Origin: Undibacterium sp. Jales W-56
GTDB taxonomy: Bacteria > Pseudomonadota > Gammaproteobacteria > Burkholderiales > Burkholderiaceae_D
Length of the DNA: 64,000 nucleotides
NCBI RefSeq assembly: GCF_025548535.1
Contig: NZ_JAJLQW010000005.1
Coordinates: forward strand, 62,001 to 126,000
Direction: 5' to 3'
Every line of letters begins with the position of its first letter. The first letter of the stretch is position 1. Positions 34,214-43,037 of the stretch are shown piece after piece. The notes beneath the pieces are model-generated. The model searched no databases and was not told the DNA's origin. It saw only the letters and a program-made list of their open reading frames with translations. The translations under genes and the position numbers were made by a program.

Positions 34214-36427
34214 TTAAAAATCGGCACTTACCGAAACGCTCCAGCTGCGCTCCGGCTGGAATGCATACTGATCGAATGCCACGCCTTTGCTGTTTGCAGA
34301 AACGGATGTCACATCCTGTTTGTTGAACAGGTTGTTGATACCGACCTGAGTCTTTAGATTCTTTACCATCGAACCTAATTCTTTCCAGCGATAGCCTAGG
34401 CTCAGATCTGCGGTCGTGTAGGCGGGGATTTTGTAGGCGGCGGGTTCGCCATCTTTACCGTATTGGGCGCCGACAGTTTTTGCTATCAAGGAGCCGTACA
34501 GACCATTCGCCTTGTACAGCACGCCGAGCGCCGAAGTAGATTCAGGTGCTTTGGCAACTTGTAGCTTGCTGTCCTTGGCTTTTGCGCTATTCAGGGAGCC
34601 GTTGACATGCAGCGAGAATCCGCGGCCGACGTAGTAGGTCGCAGCAGCTTCCACGCCTTTGTAAACCACACCGCCCTGGTTGTAATACACCAGATCATTG
34701 CCTGTGCCGCTGGATGCGATCTTGTTATTGAAATCGATGTAGTAGATATCTGCATCGAATGTCAGATTATGCGACTGATGCACTGTACCCAATTGATAAT
34801 TAGTCGAAGTCTGCGGCTTCGGTGTGCTGAGGTTCGGGTTGTTCACATAGAACATGGATAATTCCGGCGCCAGAAAACCCTTGGCGAGCTGTGCATACGT
34901 CGACCATTCTTTATTGATGCTGTAATGCGCCGTCAGGAAAGGCAAGGTCGTGGTGTAGGTCTGATCTGCCTGGGTAGGAATACGCGTTCCCTGGTTCACC
35001 GTTGCATCGAGCGAACGTTGGAAATTCACATACTTCACGCCTGGCGTCACTGTCCATTGCGGCGCGACAGCCCATTCAAATTCGATGAAAGGCTGGTATT
35101 GCTTCCAGGAAGAACGTTGCTCGTAAGAGATGGACTTGGGTGCGCTGGCTTCTTTCGGATTGGGCACGCCGAGTGTCCAGTCCAGATCATAAGTGTGGCG
35201 GTTGGTGTTCGAACTTTCCAGCCATACGCCTAAGCGCAACAAACCTGCTGCAAGCTGATTGGTGGCCTTGAAAATATCGCCGTTCACGCGAAACGAATTC
35301 AGCTTGTTATACCCCGGCACATTCTTGTTACCGGCCGGACCTGCCTTGGTGCCGTTCGCTGTCGCCCCGCTGGCATCCTGACCTGAGTAGGTGTCGTTGT
35401 TGTAGGCATAGGTGTACAAGACATTGTCGATGCCCCAGCCCGCCAAGCTGGATTGCAGGCGGATATATTCAAAATCCGTTGTCTTGTTGTTGTAGTTGTA
35501 GCCGAAATAGTTCTGACTGGCAGGATCATTATTCAGTGCGTAATTTTTGCCAAATTGCGCGACTTGCTTCAGCGTCGCCGGCCCTTTATCCGGCACATAA
35601 CTATGGATTTTGTTATAGGTCGAGAATACGGTGACCAGGGTATCCCGGCCAAAATTACGTTGCGCCTTGAACTGGTAGTTATCTTCCGTCACGCCGCTAT
35701 ACGACAAATAGCCGTCCGTGGTCAGGCGCGATGCATTGAACATGAAGCTCATGTCGGCGAAATTGGCGAGTTGTCCGCTATCAATTTGCACCCCCAGCAT
35801 CTTGGTATTCCAGGAGGCAAAAGTTGCGTACGGCGTGAAATGAAAGTCTGGCGATAATTCTTTAGAAAATAAATTGATCGAGCCGCCGAAGGTCGCCTGC
35901 CCTAAATTGCTGGCATTGCCCGGACCGCGTTCTATCACCATGCCGCCGATGATGCGTGCCGGGAAATAAGAGGTGGAATGGTGCGTAGGATTATTGGTAT
36001 CGCCAAAAGGAATACCGTCGTACGTCATATTGTATTCGCCATCCTGGAAGCCCCGCAGCGTGACTTTGGTTTCTGCCAGCCCAGGACCGTTCGCAGAAAG
36101 ACCGCCGCCCACACTGGGAGCGATGCGGGCCACCGCATTGTAGTCGGCCAGCGGCGTGACTGCCTGCTCGATGAAAGTTGCCGTGATGATGGATTGCGGC
36201 TGCGTGGCTTTTAACGATGCCTGAACCGGCGCACGATTCGCCGCGCTGGAACCGGTAATGACGACCTTGTCTTTAATCGCGTTGGCATCCAGCGCGGAGC
36301 TTGATTCCAGCGCCGTATCTTGTGCGGGCATGCTGCTTTGTGCGTGGCCTTGTGCTGCCATCGCGCTGAGGGCGATCAACACGTGCGCCGAAATAACGCG
36401 ACGAGTAAGTTGCTGCTGGTGATCCAT
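34214..36427 (-). CDS. TonB-dependent outer-membrane receptor
   Basis: 737 residues behind an AGGAAGG site. A signal peptide (about 1-30, ending QGHAQ) is followed by a plug domain (~75-190) with TQPQSIITATFIEQAVTPLADYNAVARIAPSV and VTLRGFQDGEYNMTYDGIPFGDTNNPTHHSTSYFPARIIGGMVIERGPGN segments, and a 22-strand barrel closing at RSWSVSVSADF with the terminal Phe. This is the siderophore/cofactor receptor plan; ligand specificity cannot be read. No TonB box or FecA-type signalling extension is evident, and no Fur-box-like site was recognised upstream. It is a single-gene unit with a strong terminator. Confidence 0.93.
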   Translation of the reverse strand: MDHQQQLTRRVISAHVLIALSAMAAQGHAQSSMPAQDTALESSSALDANAIKDKVVITGSSAANRAPVQASLKATQPQSIITATFIEQAVTPLADYNAVARIAPSVGGGLSANGPGLAETKVTLRGFQDGEYNMTYDGIPFGDTNNPTHHSTSYFPARIIGGMVIERGPGNASNLGQATFGGSINLFSKELSPDFHFTPYATFASWNTKMLGVQIDSGQLANFADMSFMFNASRLTTDGYLSYSGVTEDNYQFKAQRNFGRDTLVTVFSTYNKIHSYVPDKGPATLKQVAQFGKNYALNNDPASQNYFGYNYNNKTTDFEYIRLQSSLAGWGIDNVLYTYAYNNDTYSGQDASGATANGTKAGPAGNKNVPGYNKLNSFRVNGDIFKATNQLAAGLLRLGVWLESSNTNRHTYDLDWTLGVPNPKEASAPKSISYEQRSSWKQYQPFIEFEWAVAPQWTVTPGVKYVNFQRSLDATVNQGTRIPTQADQTYTTTLPFLTAHYSINKEWSTYAQLAKGFLAPELSMFYVNNPNLSTPKPQTSTNYQLGTVHQSHNLTFDADIYYIDFNNKIASSGTGNDLVYYNQGGVVYKGVEAAATYYVGRGFSLHVNGSLNSAKAKDSKLQVAKAPESTSALGVLYKANGLYGSLIAKTVGAQYGKDGEPAAYKIPAYTTADLSLGYRWKELGSMVKNLKTQVGINNLFNKQDVTSVSANSKGVAFDQYAFQPERSWSVSVSADF

Positions 36428-36802
36428 CGTAGACCTTCCTGATTATTTTTCGGTGGGTAAAATTCCACGAGTGTAGGAAGGCGCTATGACGGGTTGATGA
36501 ACAACACGTGACAATTTGATGACATTACAACAATAAAACGGAGAGCTTGACTGCGCTTTTTTTACTCCGTATTTTTCTGGAGCTTACGCAACAACCAAAG
36601 CACTCAGCACCGAGATCAGCAAGAGGCAGCGCTTCTATGGCATGCGGATATCAAAACGAAACCGCAAGCTCGGTGCGCCTGCTGGCGCGAAATGCCTCGG
36701 AAAGCCGCATCCAGGCTGCGGGTTCAATGTGAACACTGGCAAGCAGCTTGCCGTTTTGTGTAAGTCCTATTTTCTACAGAATGCACGGAGATATACACAG
36801 GA
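36428..36802. other. Intergenic region with repeat copy B
   Basis: Upstream region of the TonB-dependent receptor (its promoter must be here) and the 3' side of the metallophosphoesterase gene. The only structure recognised is the dispersed repeat at 36653-36770. Confidence 0.6.
36653..36770. repeat. Dispersed ~120-bp repeat, copy B
   Basis: Starts AAAACGAAACCGCAAGCTCGG and ends TAAGTCCTAT. Blocks GTGCGCCTGCTGGCGCGAAATGC, GAAAGCCGCATCC, GCGGGTTCAATGTGAA and GCAAGCAGCTTG line up with copy A at 1528-1646. Confidence 0.75.
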
Positions 36803-38251
36803 CTACGGTGCAATGGGCTGACAGGTGGTTTTGCCATTCGCCATCAGGCAGGCGATCATGAGTTTGCCGGTCTTGTCCCAGGATTGCATCTTCCAGCCGT
36901 CGGCTTGACGTTCCATGGTCATGAATCCGACCTCATTTGAATTATTGAATTCGGCAAGCTCTGCGCCGGCAAACGGGGTGATGCCCGCCGGTACCTGATT
37001 CGGTAAAGCCTGATCTAAAGACGAACCGCCGTTACCCGAAATAAATTGAGTCGGATGATCAGACTTAAAACTGATGGCCTCGAATAAATGCACATGGCCC
37101 GATAAAGCGACCTGCACTTTGCCTGGGAATAAACGCTTCGCATGATAGTTCTGCATCAGGTCTTGCAGCGCGGCATTGCCAGGTTTGAATTCGATCGCGT
37201 CCCCTTTTTTGCGCTCTGACATAAAACCCAGGACAGGATGATGATTGATGAAAATATTGAAGTCTGCCTGTTCCGCAAGCTGGTCCACAATCTGAAATTG
37301 CTGCAGATAAATCGCATAGACCGGATCGGTTTTTGCCAAGGCTTTGCTGGGAACTTTTGCTGAATCAAATACGATCAGTTGCGCGCTTTGCTCGCCGGAT
37401 TTACCCAAAGGTACGGCATACGGCGGACTGAAATCGCCGCGCATATCATCTTGCTGCAGATTGCAATCGCGTCCCGTCAGCAGGGGACGGGGATCCATCA
37501 AGCGCCACCAGCCTTGCCCGGCGCGGGTACAAGACTCGTGATTGCCGCGCACCACGACCCAGGGCGCGACGCGTAACAAAGGCGTCGCCGGAGTGAAAAA
37601 ATCCGCCCGCCAGGTATCCCAGCCGTAACCCCACGGACTGCCCGCGCATTCAGCATTGCCATCAGGGCAGCGGTTCTCGCGGTAGTGATAGTCGCCTACG
37701 TGTATTACGAGGTCGGGTTTAAATTCCGCCGCCGTTTTAATCACATCATAAAAGGCCCACTTGCTCGCATCATTGCAGGGCTGAAAATAATTATCCGCCT
37801 TCTTCAGACGGCAGCCGCTGTCGCCGATCACCAGGATTTTTTGTGGCACTGGTTTAGGCAAAGGCAAATCTTGACCTGCAATACTGGCCGATGCTGTGCC
37901 CGGATCCAGCACCGCCTCACAAGTCAATACAGGAAAGTCCGACGCCTTGGAATCATCGGCGCTGCTGGCTGTCTTACGTTGCGCATTGGTGCCAGGAGCG
38001 GCGCGGACACGCATGATCTGGCTGTTGCCATCTTGCGTCAACAAGGGGCAAGTTACCGCCCCGGTGATGCTGCGTACAACCGCTTGTCCTTGCTCACCGA
38101 GCACCACCCAACTTATGGGCGTGTCGGCTTTCTGGTTTGTCGAGGAGGGCGGTGTTGGCGCCAGGATCGTGGTGCAGGCGCTGACTAGCAGACTCATGCA
38201 TACGGTGATGCCTGGACCAGTCGATCGCAGGCCGAATATGCCTTGTTTCAT
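36803..38251 (-). CDS. Calcineurin-like metallophosphoesterase lipoprotein
   Basis: 482 residues. An N-terminal lipobox LLVSAC places the lipidated cysteine at 26, so the protein is membrane-anchored outside the cytoplasm. The metallophosphoesterase motifs are all present in order: ILVIGDSGCRL, VIHVGDYHYRENRC, WVVVRGNHESC, FINHHPVLGF and ALSGHVHLFEA, with the metal-binding Asp, Asn and His residues. A preceding ~130-residue region is specific to this subgroup. It probably releases phosphate from an organic ester; the substrate is unknown. Single gene, with the TonB-C protein upstream behind its own terminator. Confidence 0.9.
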   Translation of the reverse strand: MKQGIFGLRSTGPGITVCMSLLVSACTTILAPTPPSSTNQKADTPISWVVLGEQGQAVVRSITGAVTCPLLTQDGNSQIMRVRAAPGTNAQRKTASSADDSKASDFPVLTCEAVLDPGTASASIAGQDLPLPKPVPQKILVIGDSGCRLKKADNYFQPCNDASKWAFYDVIKTAAEFKPDLVIHVGDYHYRENRCPDGNAECAGSPWGYGWDTWRADFFTPATPLLRVAPWVVVRGNHESCTRAGQGWWRLMDPRPLLTGRDCNLQQDDMRGDFSPPYAVPLGKSGEQSAQLIVFDSAKVPSKALAKTDPVYAIYLQQFQIVDQLAEQADFNIFINHHPVLGFMSERKKGDAIEFKPGNAALQDLMQNYHAKRLFPGKVQVALSGHVHLFEAISFKSDHPTQFISGNGGSSLDQALPNQVPAGITPFAGAELAEFNNSNEVGFMTMERQADGWKMQSWDKTGKLMIACLMANGKTTCQPIAP

Positions 38252-38437
38252 AGAAATTTCCCAACAAATAAGTGATGCCGATAAGCTCGTATGGCCTGCT
38301 AGCTTAACCTTAATTCGTTTTCGGGAGAGTGCTTCCTATGTATTTTCTTGTAACGGCAGGGCGATACTGAGTCTTAAAATCAGCACTGAAATCGGTTGCA
38401 GTGCGCATCAAGATTCATGGCTTCAGACATCATGTCG

Positions 38438-38471
38438 AAAAAAGGAAGACGCGAGCAGGTCTTCCTTTTTT
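38438..38471. terminator. Bidirectional terminator hairpin
   Basis: AAAAAAGGAAGAC (38438-38450) pairs with GTCTTCCTTTTTT (38459-38471) across an 8-nt loop. It terminates the short TonB-C gene on the minus strand. Confidence 0.88.
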
Positions 38472-38487
38472 CCGCCGTCGATGACTG

Positions 38488-38841
38488 TCATTGCATGACC
38501 CATGCGAACGAAATATTGTCCCAGGATTTTCCCGGCGTACTGTTGTGAGAGATCGATTTGAAATTGCATTCTTTCAATGCCGTCAAAGACGCATTATCCA
38601 GGCTGCGGTAGCCGCTGGACTTAATCACTTTCGCATCGACTACTTTACCTTCTTCATTCGTCATGAACTGCAATTTGACCAGACCTTCTTCACTCAGACT
38701 GAGCGATTTATCGGGATAGGCCGGGACATTGCAGTTCTTTGTCTCAAACGGATTTTTGCTTTCACTAGCGCAGACTTGTATGGAAACTGCGGACAGTAAA
38801 AGGCTAACGATGGCGTATAGGCGGCGTGTGGCAATCAACAT
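38488..38841 (-). CDS. Short secreted TonB C-terminal-domain protein (copy 1)
   Basis: 117 residues from the ATG at 38839-38841 with GGAGG 5 nt upstream. A signal peptide (MLIATRRLYAIVSLLLSAVSIQVCA) is followed directly by a TonB_C-type fold: CNVPAYPDKSLSLSEEGLVKLQFMTNEEGKVVDAKVIKSSGYRSLDNASLTALKECNF. It lacks the membrane anchor and proline-rich spacer of a true TonB, so it cannot span the periplasm by itself. A paralogue with the same plan is at 46628-46975. The role may be receptor interaction or cell-envelope binding; this is not known. Confidence 0.85.
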   Translation of the reverse strand: MLIATRRLYAIVSLLLSAVSIQVCASESKNPFETKNCNVPAYPDKSLSLSEEGLVKLQFMTNEEGKVVDAKVIKSSGYRSLDNASLTALKECNFKSISHNSTPGKSWDNISFAWVMQ

Positions 38842-39236
38842 AAATCCTCCGAAAATTTGAATAGAGTGTGAACCGGATGGCAGCTGCGCAGTGTTTCGTC
38901 TGGCGTTAAAAAAAACGGCAGGTGGCCTCAATATAAAGTGCGATTCATCTCTGTAAAAATTGATTATTCGAATAGGAGATATTCTTAAAAACCATAATAG
39001 TTGACGCGCATCAATGCGGTGCGCGAATGCCTGCTTGAACACGATGGTTTTTCGCCAAGACAGTGCAAATACACGCTATCCGGCACGGTTGACGCGCTTT
39101 TTTATCTGGTTTGGTGCAAATAAAAAAATAGGCCGGGATGCCAAAAAAATGTTGCGGATATTGAGATGGACGATAAAAAATCAATTCCCGCCAGGCACAA
39201 GGCGATTACTCGCGCAGTTGCGCAAGGACTGGCGCA

Positions 39237-39722
39237 TCAGGCAAACAGGCATGCGCCTTCCAGGGCCAGCAAGCGCTGCTTGTTTTGCACACCGCCGGCA
39301 TAACCCGTCAATGCGCCATTGCCTGCTATCACACGGTGGCATGGGATGATGATAGAAATGGGATTGCGCCCATTGGCGGCGCCGACCGCACGCACGGCAG
39401 CAGGATGCTTGATGTGCGTTGCCAGTTCGCCGTAACTCATCGTGCTGCCATAGGGAATGCGGCGTAGCGCTTGCCAGACCGTCTGCTGGAAGGCAGTGCC
39501 TGCGGAGCAATCGAGCGGCAGATCAAAGTCTTGCCGCTGGCCTGCGAAATAATCGGCCAGCTGCTGTCGCGCTTGCTGCAGGACAGGATGATCGGCTTGC
39601 TCATGCCAGCCTTGACTGCCTTTGAAATGTTTGTGGTCTTCAAAATAGACACCGGCCAATCCGCGCTCGCTGGCTGCTAATAAAAGCGTACCGACCGGAC
39701 TTGCGTAATTCAGATAAAACAT
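39237..39722 (-). CDS. Methylated-DNA-protein cysteine methyltransferase
   Basis: 161 residues from the ATG at 39720-39722 with GAGGA upstream. The reactive-site motif IIIPCHRVI is intact (Cys128), preceded by the helix-turn-helix block FQQTVWQALRRIPYGSTMSYGELA and AVRAVGAANGRNPI. It transfers the methyl group from O6-methylguanine to itself. It lies 41 nt after the Ada/AlkA-type gene on the same strand, so the two repair genes form a unit. The 244-codon open frame to 39971 only runs back into the upstream gene. Confidence 0.94.
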   Translation of the reverse strand: MFYLNYASPVGTLLLAASERGLAGVYFEDHKHFKGSQGWHEQADHPVLQQARQQLADYFAGQRQDFDLPLDCSAGTAFQQTVWQALRRIPYGSTMSYGELATHIKHPAAVRAVGAANGRNPISIIIPCHRVIAGNGALTGYAGGVQNKQRLLALEGACLFA

Positions 39723-39763
39723 GATCGTATCCTCGTTCGTTGATATGGAAATGCATTGCCAGG

Positions 39764-41260
39764 CTATGCTTGCTCTTTGTTCAGCGACTGCCACAACACA
39801 AGCGCCGCATAAGCGCGCCACGGTGACCAGGGGGCTGCCCGCAACAGCAATTGTTTTTCGGTGAGACGGGTTGCCGGCGCAATCGCGGCGGCTTTTTGCA
39901 AGGCCAGATCGCCTGCCGGAAATGCATCGGGATAACGCAGCGCGCGCAAGGCGATGTATTGCGCAGTCCATTCACCGATGCCGCCGATGGTTTTTAACTC
40001 TGTGACGACTTCGTCAAAACTGAGTCTCAGTTGCCTTTGCAAACCGCCGTCCAATGCAAAACGGGCGACGTTCTGTATCGTCGCCGCGCGGGTTCTGGGA
40101 ACGCCGATCTGCGCGATCTCTTCTACCGATAATGCCGCCAGCCGCGCCGGACTGGGGAAATGAAAACCGATCGCGGCAAACGGCGTGCTGACCGGCTCGC
40201 CAAAACGCTGCACCAAGCGTCCGGAGACCGTGGTAGCGCCTGCTACGCTGACTTGCTGCCCCAGCACGGCACGGATTGCCAGTTCGAATACATGAAAGGC
40301 GCCGGGCACCCGCAAGCCCGGCGTACGCTCTATCTGCGCGGCCAACAGGGAATCCGTCGCCAGATGCGATTGAATCACGACCGGATTGGCCTCCAGATCA
40401 CATAGCTGCCTTACCTTGGCAATCAGGGGCATCAGCACAGAAGACAGGCTGGGCGCGACTTGCAAGGCGATCTGCTGCTTGTCGGGAAGATGGCTGATCT
40501 GTAGCCAGCCGGTTTTGCCTTCGAGTTGCACACTGCGTACATACGAGGCTTGGCCGTCCTGCTCAATCACGGCTTCCAGGCCCGGCATGGCGCGACCGCG
40601 CAGATACGCGAGCAAGGCATCCCAGGCGAATGGCGGCCGGTAGGCGAGCCGCAGCACGAGTCCATCGCTTTCTTCCGCTGCGCTACGGCGTATCGATCCG
40701 GGCGCCATTTTGTAGCGTTCGGCAAATAAGGCATTGAAGCGGCGCACGCTGCCAAAACCAGCCGCATACGCCACTTCGGTCATCGGCAAATGCGTCTCTT
40801 GCAATAATTTTTTCGCGAATAGCAAACGCTGCGTTTGCGCCAGTTCAACCGGCGTGACGCCAAATTGTTGCAGCAGTACCCGCCGTAATTGACGCGAGGA
40901 CAAACCGACTTGTTCCGCCAGGCTTTCTATCCCGTCTTCATTCAAGGCCCCCGCAGCAATGCGCTGCCAGACCGCATACGCCAGGTTTTGTTGCAGAGCA
41001 TACGGCGCCAATTCAGGGCGGCAACGCAGGCAAGGGCGAAAGCCCGCCGCTTCTGCCGCTGCCGCAGAGTTATAAAAGGTGCAGGACGATGCACGCGGCG
41101 TTCTGACCGAACAGATAGGCCGGCAGTAAATGCCCGTGGTGCTGACGCCGGTAAAAAATACGCCGTCGAAACGACTGTCTTTGGCGCTCAGCGCCCGGTA
41201 GTAATAATGGTCGCGTTCGGCGTCATCCTGAAAATGCGAGGGAAAAGCTAAGGTATCCAT
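39764..41260 (-). CDS. Ada-type zinc/AraC sensor fused to AlkA 3-methyladenine glycosylase
   Basis: 498 residues from the ATG at 41258-41260. Order: an Ada metal-binding domain with the four cysteines GIYCRPIC (46, 50) and PCLRC (77, 80); an AraC-type helix-turn-helix region (~95-185, LAEQVGLSSRQLRRVLLQQFG and AYAAGFGSVRRFNALF); an AlkA N domain; and the HhH glycosylase with GGIGEWTAQYIALRALRYPDAFPAGD carrying the catalytic Asp. The Ada cysteine lets it sense methylphosphotriesters and turn on repair genes, including its own, while the glycosylase excises alkylated bases. The O6-methyltransferase half of Ada is encoded separately next door. The ribosome site is weak, so the start is uncertain. 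Confidence 0.93.
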   Translation of the reverse strand: MDTLAFPSHFQDDAERDHYYYRALSAKDSRFDGVFFTGVSTTGIYCRPICSVRTPRASSCTFYNSAAAAEAAGFRPCLRCRPELAPYALQQNLAYAVWQRIAAGALNEDGIESLAEQVGLSSRQLRRVLLQQFGVTPVELAQTQRLLFAKKLLQETHLPMTEVAYAAGFGSVRRFNALFAERYKMAPGSIRRSAAEESDGLVLRLAYRPPFAWDALLAYLRGRAMPGLEAVIEQDGQASYVRSVQLEGKTGWLQISHLPDKQQIALQVAPSLSSVLMPLIAKVRQLCDLEANPVVIQSHLATDSLLAAQIERTPGLRVPGAFHVFELAIRAVLGQQVSVAGATTVSGRLVQRFGEPVSTPFAAIGFHFPSPARLAALSVEEIAQIGVPRTRAATIQNVARFALDGGLQRQLRLSFDEVVTELKTIGGIGEWTAQYIALRALRYPDAFPAGDLALQKAAAIAPATRLTEKQLLLRAAPWSPWRAYAALVLWQSLNKEQA

Positions 41261-41630
41261 AGATAGGAGAGGAACTGGCTTCATGGCGTTTTGAAATTCA
41301 AGATAACTTCTAAAATGAACCCGCAAGCTGGGTGCGCCTGTTGGCACGAAATGCCTCTGGAAGCCGCGTCTAGTATGCGGTTTCAAGGTACATGCTAGTC
41401 AACAGCCTGCTGTTTTCGTAAGTCCTGATAGGTATCTTTATACGCCATTACTGCACGCTGATCTAGCCGTTTTCGGACAGATCAAGCGTTACGCTGCGTA
41501 TTGCAAATGCGGGATAATACCGATGTAAGTCGCCCAGGCGTCATGGTCAAACCAGCAGTCCACATGAAAGCCTGGTTTGCGCTACACTCGATTTTCGGTA
41601 TTGCTTATACGCCTTTCTGTGACCTCTACT
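41261..41630. other. Intergenic region with repeat copy C
   Basis: Divergent gap between the Ada/AlkA-type gene and the MFS gene. It holds repeat copy C and an AT-richer stretch at 41430-41630. No gene. Confidence 0.6.
41312..41428. repeat. Dispersed ~120-bp repeat, copy C
   Basis: Starts AAAATGAACCCGCAAGCTGGG and ends GTAAGTCCTG. It aligns block by block with copies A and B. Relative to copy A the similarity extends left to about 41262, reaching into the start region of the Ada/AlkA-type gene. Confidence 0.75.
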
Positions 41631-42878
41631 ATGACTTCTTCTGCCTCCTCCAATTCCGCGACTAAGCTGAGTGCACCCGACCTGAAAACCGTATTACTCG
41701 CGAGCGGGTTCATCCTGACTTTAGCGATGGGAGTGCGGCATGGTTTTGGTTTCTGGCTGCAACCGATCTCGCAAGCGCATGGCTGGACGCGTGAAACCTA
41801 TTCGCTTGCCAACGCCATGCAAAACCTGATGTGGGGCGTGTTCGGCCCCTTCGCCGGGATGGTGATCGATAAGTTCGGCACGGCGAAGGTCATCGTGTTC
41901 GGCGCCTTTTTATATGTCGCCGGTTTGTTATGGATGGCGCTGATAGACCAGCCGACTTTATTCATCATGGGTTCGGGTATCTTGATTGGCGCCGCGCTGG
42001 CCTGCACGTCGTTTGGCGCAGTCAGCGGCATCATCGGCCGCAGCGCGCCGGAGGCCAAGCGTTCATGGGCATTTGGCATGTCGTCCGCAGCCAGTTCTTT
42101 CGGGCAGTTTGTGATGATGCCGGTTGAGCAGCAATTGATTAACCATGTGGGCTGGCAAAACGCTTTTTATGTACTGGCCGCCATGCTGCTGGCAGTCATG
42201 CTGCCGATGGCGTATAAGCTGCGCGAACCGCCGCTGGTACATGCCAGCGGCCCGCAACAAAGCATCATGGAAGCGATCCGCGAAGCCTTTGCCTACAAGC
42301 CTTTTCTGTTATTGGTCGCGGGTTATTTCGTCTGCGGCTTCCAGGTGGTCTTCATCGGCGTGCACATGCCGGCCTATCTGAAGGACAAAGGCATCATGGA
42401 CCCGAATGTCGCCGTGATTGCCCTGGCGCTGATCGGTCTGTTCAATATTTTCGGCTCTTACTACGCCGGCAAACTGGGCGGGATGTTCCCTAAACGTTAT
42501 TTGCTGTCGTCGATTTACATCAGTCGCAGCGTGGTCATAGGCTTGTTCTTGCTGGCGCCTCTATCGCCGTATTCCGTGTATATTTTTGCCGCAGCGATGG
42601 GGGTATTGTGGCTGTCCACCGTACCGCTGACGAATGGTGTGATTGCCGGGATTTTTGGCCTCAAGTATTTATCGATGCTGTCTGGCTTCGTGTTCTTCTC
42701 GCACCAGGTGGGCAGCTTCCTCGGGGTCTGGCTGGGCGGCTATATCTATACCCGTATGGGCAACTACGATGTGGTCTGGATGATTACCCTGGCGCTCGGT
42801 GTATTTGCCGCGCTGGTGAATTTGCCCATCAATGAAAAACCCATCGCCCGCATGCCAAGCCAAGCTGTTGCCATCTGA
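41631..42878 (+). CDS. Major facilitator superfamily permease (OFA/MCT-like)
   Basis: 415 residues from ATG 41631 (MTSSASSNSATKLSAPDLKT); an upstream in-frame start at 41577 is less likely. Twelve hydrophobic helices in two halves. The first half has GVRHGFGFWLQPISQAHGWTRETYSLANA and GMVIDKFGTAKVIVFGAF, the oxalate/formate- and monocarboxylate-type signature with its Arg/Asp loop. The half-linker carries KLREPPLVHAS, and the second half NIFGSYYAGKLGGMFPKRYLL. The substrate is likely a small carboxylate, unproven. It is followed at once by a 43-codon membrane peptide gene and an aminotransferase. Confidence 0.9.
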   Translation: MTSSASSNSATKLSAPDLKTVLLASGFILTLAMGVRHGFGFWLQPISQAHGWTRETYSLANAMQNLMWGVFGPFAGMVIDKFGTAKVIVFGAFLYVAGLLWMALIDQPTLFIMGSGILIGAALACTSFGAVSGIIGRSAPEAKRSWAFGMSSAASSFGQFVMMPVEQQLINHVGWQNAFYVLAAMLLAVMLPMAYKLREPPLVHASGPQQSIMEAIREAFAYKPFLLLVAGYFVCGFQVVFIGVHMPAYLKDKGIMDPNVAVIALALIGLFNIFGSYYAGKLGGMFPKRYLLSSIYISRSVVIGLFLLAPLSPYSVYIFAAAMGVLWLSTVPLTNGVIAGIFGLKYLSMLSGFVFFSHQVGSFLGVWLGGYIYTRMGNYDVVWMITLALGVFAALVNLPINEKPIARMPSQAVAI

Positions 42879-42879
42879 G

Positions 42880-43011
42880 ATGAACGCGCGTCTGACCTGG
42901 TTAAACATCCTGCTCGCCATCGCATTGGCGGCAGTGTTGTTGCTCGCGTTTATGGCGTATCTGCAGCCTGCATTTATTCTGGATCTGGCCAATCGTTTCA
43001 TACTTTGTTAA
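42880..43011 (+). CDS. 43-residue single-helix membrane peptide
   Basis: ATG at 42880, one nucleotide after the MFS stop, stop TAA at 43009-43011. The peptide begins MNARLTWLNILLAIALAAVLLL and ends LQPAFILDLANRFILC, one clear transmembrane helix (about 8-28) and a short amphipathic tail. The position between the transporter and aminotransferase genes, and stop-start coupling, support it being translated. No Shine-Dalgarno site of its own is evident. Function unknown; it could be a small accessory subunit of the permease. Confidence 0.6.
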   Translation: MNARLTWLNILLAIALAAVLLLAFMAYLQPAFILDLANRFILC

Positions 43012-43037
43012 GACGTTGATTAAGGTTAAGGTTCTTC

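Noticed and set aside
42669..43001. 110-codon minus-strand open frame opposite the MFS gene end and the small peptide
   Set aside because: It is antisense to well-supported coding sequence and lacks features; the plus-strand small peptide fits the operon context better.
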